From: Paratrimastix pyriformis
Lineage: Eukaryota; Preaxostyla; Paratrimastigidae
DNA length: 25,000 bases
Direction of reading: 5' to 3'
NCBI GenBank assembly: GCA_027972325.1
Contig: JAPMOS010000068.1
Span: 1 to 25,000 of the forward strand
Below the pieces are notes generated by a model. The model ran no database searches. It was not told the origin of the DNA and was given only the letters and a program-made list of their open reading frames with translations. Shown here piece by piece: positions 22,235 to 25,000 of this stretch. Position 1 is the stretch's first letter; every line of letters starts with the position of its first letter. Position numbers and translations under genes: made by a program.

Positions 22235-24159
22235 GGACGATGATTGGACGATGATTGGACGATGATTGGACGATGATTGGATGTTGATGATGATGACCCA
22301 TAGACCGGATGGGGCACCCGCCTCTGCACTCGACACGCACGTCCACCCGTCTGACTGCACGCCTCATATCCCCCCCACACACACACACACACACACACCC
22401 AGGCGACCTCCTTCCCGGCGCCCGCCGACCCTGGCTGCTCGCCCTCGCCTCCCTCCCCAAGCATGCCCTCCCACCGCTCGCCACACGATGCCCCGGCTGC
22501 CAGCCCCATGCCCAGCCCCAAGGCGCCAGGGGGCGCATCCCCCTTCCGGTCGCGGCTGACTCCCATCCTCTCGTCGCCCTCGGCCAGCCCGTCCGCCTCT
22601 CCCTCGGCCTCCCCGGCGTCGGCCGCCAACCGGCATCGGCCACAGACCGCCGCTGCTGCCACCACCACCCGCCCCACCTCGCCTCTGCGCCAGCAGCAGC
22701 AGCCCGCGCCGCCGCCATCACCACCCCACCACCACCACCACCACCACCACCACACCGGCGCCCACCCTCACGGCCCTGGTGGCTGCAATCGGAGCCCCTG
22801 CAGGAGGCCCCGGCCTCGGTCAAACTGCTGCTGCCCCAGAGCACCCGCCGCCTGCTGGGCGACCACATCCACGCGCCTATCCCGCTGCCCCACAGCAGCC
22901 GCGAGGTGGCCGCCCTGCTGGCCGAGCAGGAGTCGGCCGTGCAGGCCCGGCGCCAGGAGCAGCGCGCCTCGGCCCTGCGGCAGGGGATGTTGGCCTCCAT
23001 GGGCCACCAGCGCACCCGCCAGCTCTCCGCCATGCAGCGGGCCCTGCGGCGCGGCATTACCATGGGCGGTGGGCGGCTGGGTTCCGCATCGGCGGCTCCC
23101 TCCCTGGGCGGGCCCTCGCGGCCGCACTCCCCCACGGGCGGCAGCAGCAGCACCACCGCCATGTCCCGCGCCGCCACCGCCGCCACCGCCGCCCCGCACC
23201 GGCCCCGCGGCGGGCTGTCCCCCAGCGGCTCGTCTCGCATCACCAGCTTGTCGGGGTACCTCCGCGCCCAGCGGATGGCTGCCCTGCGGCCCCCGGTGCC
23301 CCTGGCCGCCCGGACAACGTCACCCCAGGCCTCGTCCTTCCCCCCGCTGCCGCCCGCCCCCCCGCACGCCGCGGCCCCCCCGCGCTCATCCCAGAAACCG
23401 GCGCGCCGGGCCGTATCCGTGCCTGGCGGGCCCCGCCCCCCGCCGCCACCACCACCGCCGCCACCGCCCACACCCGACCCGCCGCCTCCCACGCCCCTGG
23501 GCGCCCAGATGTCCACGGCCCGATCCGAGTACACGACCACGAGCGGCACCACCCTGACCGTGCCCATGCCCGTGCCCGCCCTGACCACGGCTATCTCCCC
23601 GCCCACGGCGCTGACCCGGGGCGGTGGTAGCGGCGGCGCGGCCCCCCCCGCCATGGGCCCGCCCGAGTTCTGGGCCAAGCTGAGCGAGGTGCTGGCCATC
23701 GGGGAGCAGGCGGGCCTGCTGGGCCCAGGCTCGGCGGCCCTGATGTCATCCCTCTCGGCCCTGGGCGCCGTCTCTGCCCCCCAGGCACCGTCCACCACCA
23801 CCCCGAGGACACCGCCCCGCGAGGCCTGGACAGCCGCGCCCGCGTCACCATCACCATCATCCGCCGCCGGACATCCCGCCACGCCCATCCCCACGCCCAC
23901 GCCCTCCCCCACGCCGGCCCCTCGCCCCTCGACGGCCAGCCCGTCGCCTGCCAGCCCCACACCCACCCCGGGCGCCTGCGCGACCCCCGCCGGGAGCACC
24001 GGCTACCCGGACAGCCCGCCATCGACGGGCGCCTTCCTGCCCCGCCCCAACCCCGCCCCAGCCGTTTCGCCGGTTCCCCCCATCCCACCACCCGCCGCCG
24101 CCGCCGCACTCGCGCCCTCGCCACCGCCACCGCCCCCCGCGCAGCAACAACAACAACAA

Positions 24160-24201
<42 letters not shown>

Positions 24202-25000
24202 CAACAGCAACAACAAGAACTCTCATCAGGGTCACCGCCCAATACGGCATGCGCCACGCCGCCGCCGCCACCGCCACCTGGGCTGGGCGCTTCCCACACC
24301 GCCACTTCTGCCGCCCTCCACCGGGCCCTCTCGGCCGCCCTGGCACGCACCGCCACCAACGCCACCACCCCGCAACCCGAGGCCACCGCCCCGCACCCCC
24401 AGTCCCCTTCCCTTGGGGCTGCCGGCGGTACCCACGTCACCTCGCTCGCCCACCTGGTGGCCCTGCCCCGGGGTCACTCCGGGATGCTTGTCCTGCCCCC
24501 GCCTCCTGCCCCCGCCACCCCCGCCACCCGCTCGCCGCTGCGCCGCGGGGTCTCATCAAGTCGGCTGCCACCACACACCGCCGCCTCGCCCACCAAACCA
24601 CAGCAGCAGCAGCAGCAGCAGCAGCCATCCCACCCGCCTGCCCTGACCCGGGTCTCCTCGCGGGTCTTTGGCCCGCCCGCAGGACAGCAGCCGCACCTCC
24701 ACACGGCCCGCTCGTCCTCCGTCGCCGCCTCGACCAACTCGGTGGCCTCGTCCCCAGGCGGCACCCGCGCCGCCGCCGGGACGGGCAGCGTGACCAAGGC
24801 GCCCGTCCGGTTCCGCGGCCCACCACGGTGCGCCCAGGTGGTGCCCAAGCATAGCCCGCCCGCCCAGGCGCCCAGCCCCAGCCCCCCAAAGCGGCCCGCC
24901 ACGGCGGGAGGGGGTGTGCATCGTGTGGGACCCCCGAAACTCACGCCCCCGAGGGCCGGCGGCGGGGGAGGAGGGCCGATGACGGTCTCGCCCCGGGGCA
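21577..25000 (+). CDS. Long Pro/Ser/Gln/Ala-rich protein, partial at the 3' window edge
   Basis: Exon 21577-22115 follows the strong acceptor CTTTTTCTTTTGGTAG. Intron 22116-22402 (GTCTGC ... CACCCAG) joins in phase 0 to a second exon that runs to the window end. From about 22753 to 25000 one plus-strand frame has no stop (about 750 codons), with G/C-rich third positions as in real genes here. Most of it is disordered: SPSASP repeats, poly-Pro, a 25-Gln run and an 8-Gln run. More ordered parts are a helical basic stretch (VAALLAEQESAVQARRQEQ, near 22905) and EFWAKLSEVLAIGEQAG near 23668. No domain is recognised. Two frame changes remain, at about 21810-21900 and in or beside the CAC/CCA repeat at 22719-22790, both in the same direction. 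No start codon was found upstream of the first exon. Confidence 0.65.
22126..22398. repeat. Stacked microsatellites in an intron
   Basis: (CCCTG)9 then (CCCTA)2 at 22126-22180, (GAT)n at 22183-22232, four GATTGGACGAT 11-mers at about 22233-22280, unique sequence, then (AC)n at 22376-22397 beside the acceptor. All lie in intron 22116-22402. Confidence 0.9.
24142..24216 (+). repeat. Coding CAG/CAA tract, 25 Gln
   Basis: Mixed CAA and CAG codons in the open frame of the Pro/Ser/Gln-rich gene. A pure (CAG)8 tract follows at 24601-24624 in the same frame. Confidence 0.9.

Noticed and set aside
22776-22802. A 25-nt intron (GTGGCTG...CTGCAG) to repair the frame of the last gene
   Set aside because: Too short, its donor lacks the local GTCYG pattern, and its phase does not fit the upstream frame.
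22779-23630. Other plus- and minus-strand frames over the last gene
   Set aside because: They are GC-rich shadow frames with poor codon use; one frame alone is open from 22753 to the window end.

Overview
The window looks like nuclear DNA of a GC-rich single-celled eukaryote. The evidence is spliced protein genes with AATAAA poly(A) signals, a tRNA gene with a T-run Pol III terminator, and long disordered Pro/Ser/Gln-rich proteins among very many microsatellites. The F-box/LRR-like proteins and the repeat style remind me of Preaxostyla metamonads such as Paratrimastix. That is a memory-based inference, not a database result.

Layout, left to right. 1-1200: a decayed Tc1/mariner element with perfect ends. 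1600-5871 (minus): a multi-exon helical-repeat (ARM/HEAT-like) gene, running off to an unseen 5' end. One of its introns is about 1.8 kb and holds satellites and a retroelement fossil. 5926-8260: a repeat desert of two GAT arrays with a mosaic 125-bp minisatellite between them. 8665-10074 (minus): a Pro/Ser-rich protein gene whose 3' exon carries a run of 23 G/C. 10435-12777 and 13469-15890 (plus): a tandem pair of F-box-like/LRR genes, the first intact and the second broken, with homologous upstream and 3' UTR sequence. 16207-18693 (plus): a RING-like/coiled-coil/Pro-Gln-rich protein gene. 19333-about 21480 (minus): a five-exon gene for a probable secreted or membrane protein, with a tRNA-Ile(AAU) gene inside one intron. 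21577-25000 (plus): a long Pro/Ser/Gln-rich protein gene that continues past the window edge.

The most unusual result is the splicing signal. Most apparent frame breaks disappear once introns are allowed that begin GTCCG or GTCTG and end CAG. About 17 introns in seven genes fit, and in most of them exon phase or an in-frame stop supports the choice. The usual GTAAGT/GTATGT donor is not used in any of them. Introns fall into short ones (44-55 nt, no repeats) and long ones (above about 180 nt) that nearly always contain a microsatellite, a minisatellite, a tRNA gene or a fossil. Some frame changes remain that introns do not explain (in the helical-repeat gene, the second F-box gene, the RING-like gene and the last gene). 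These are either real lesions or assembly indels.
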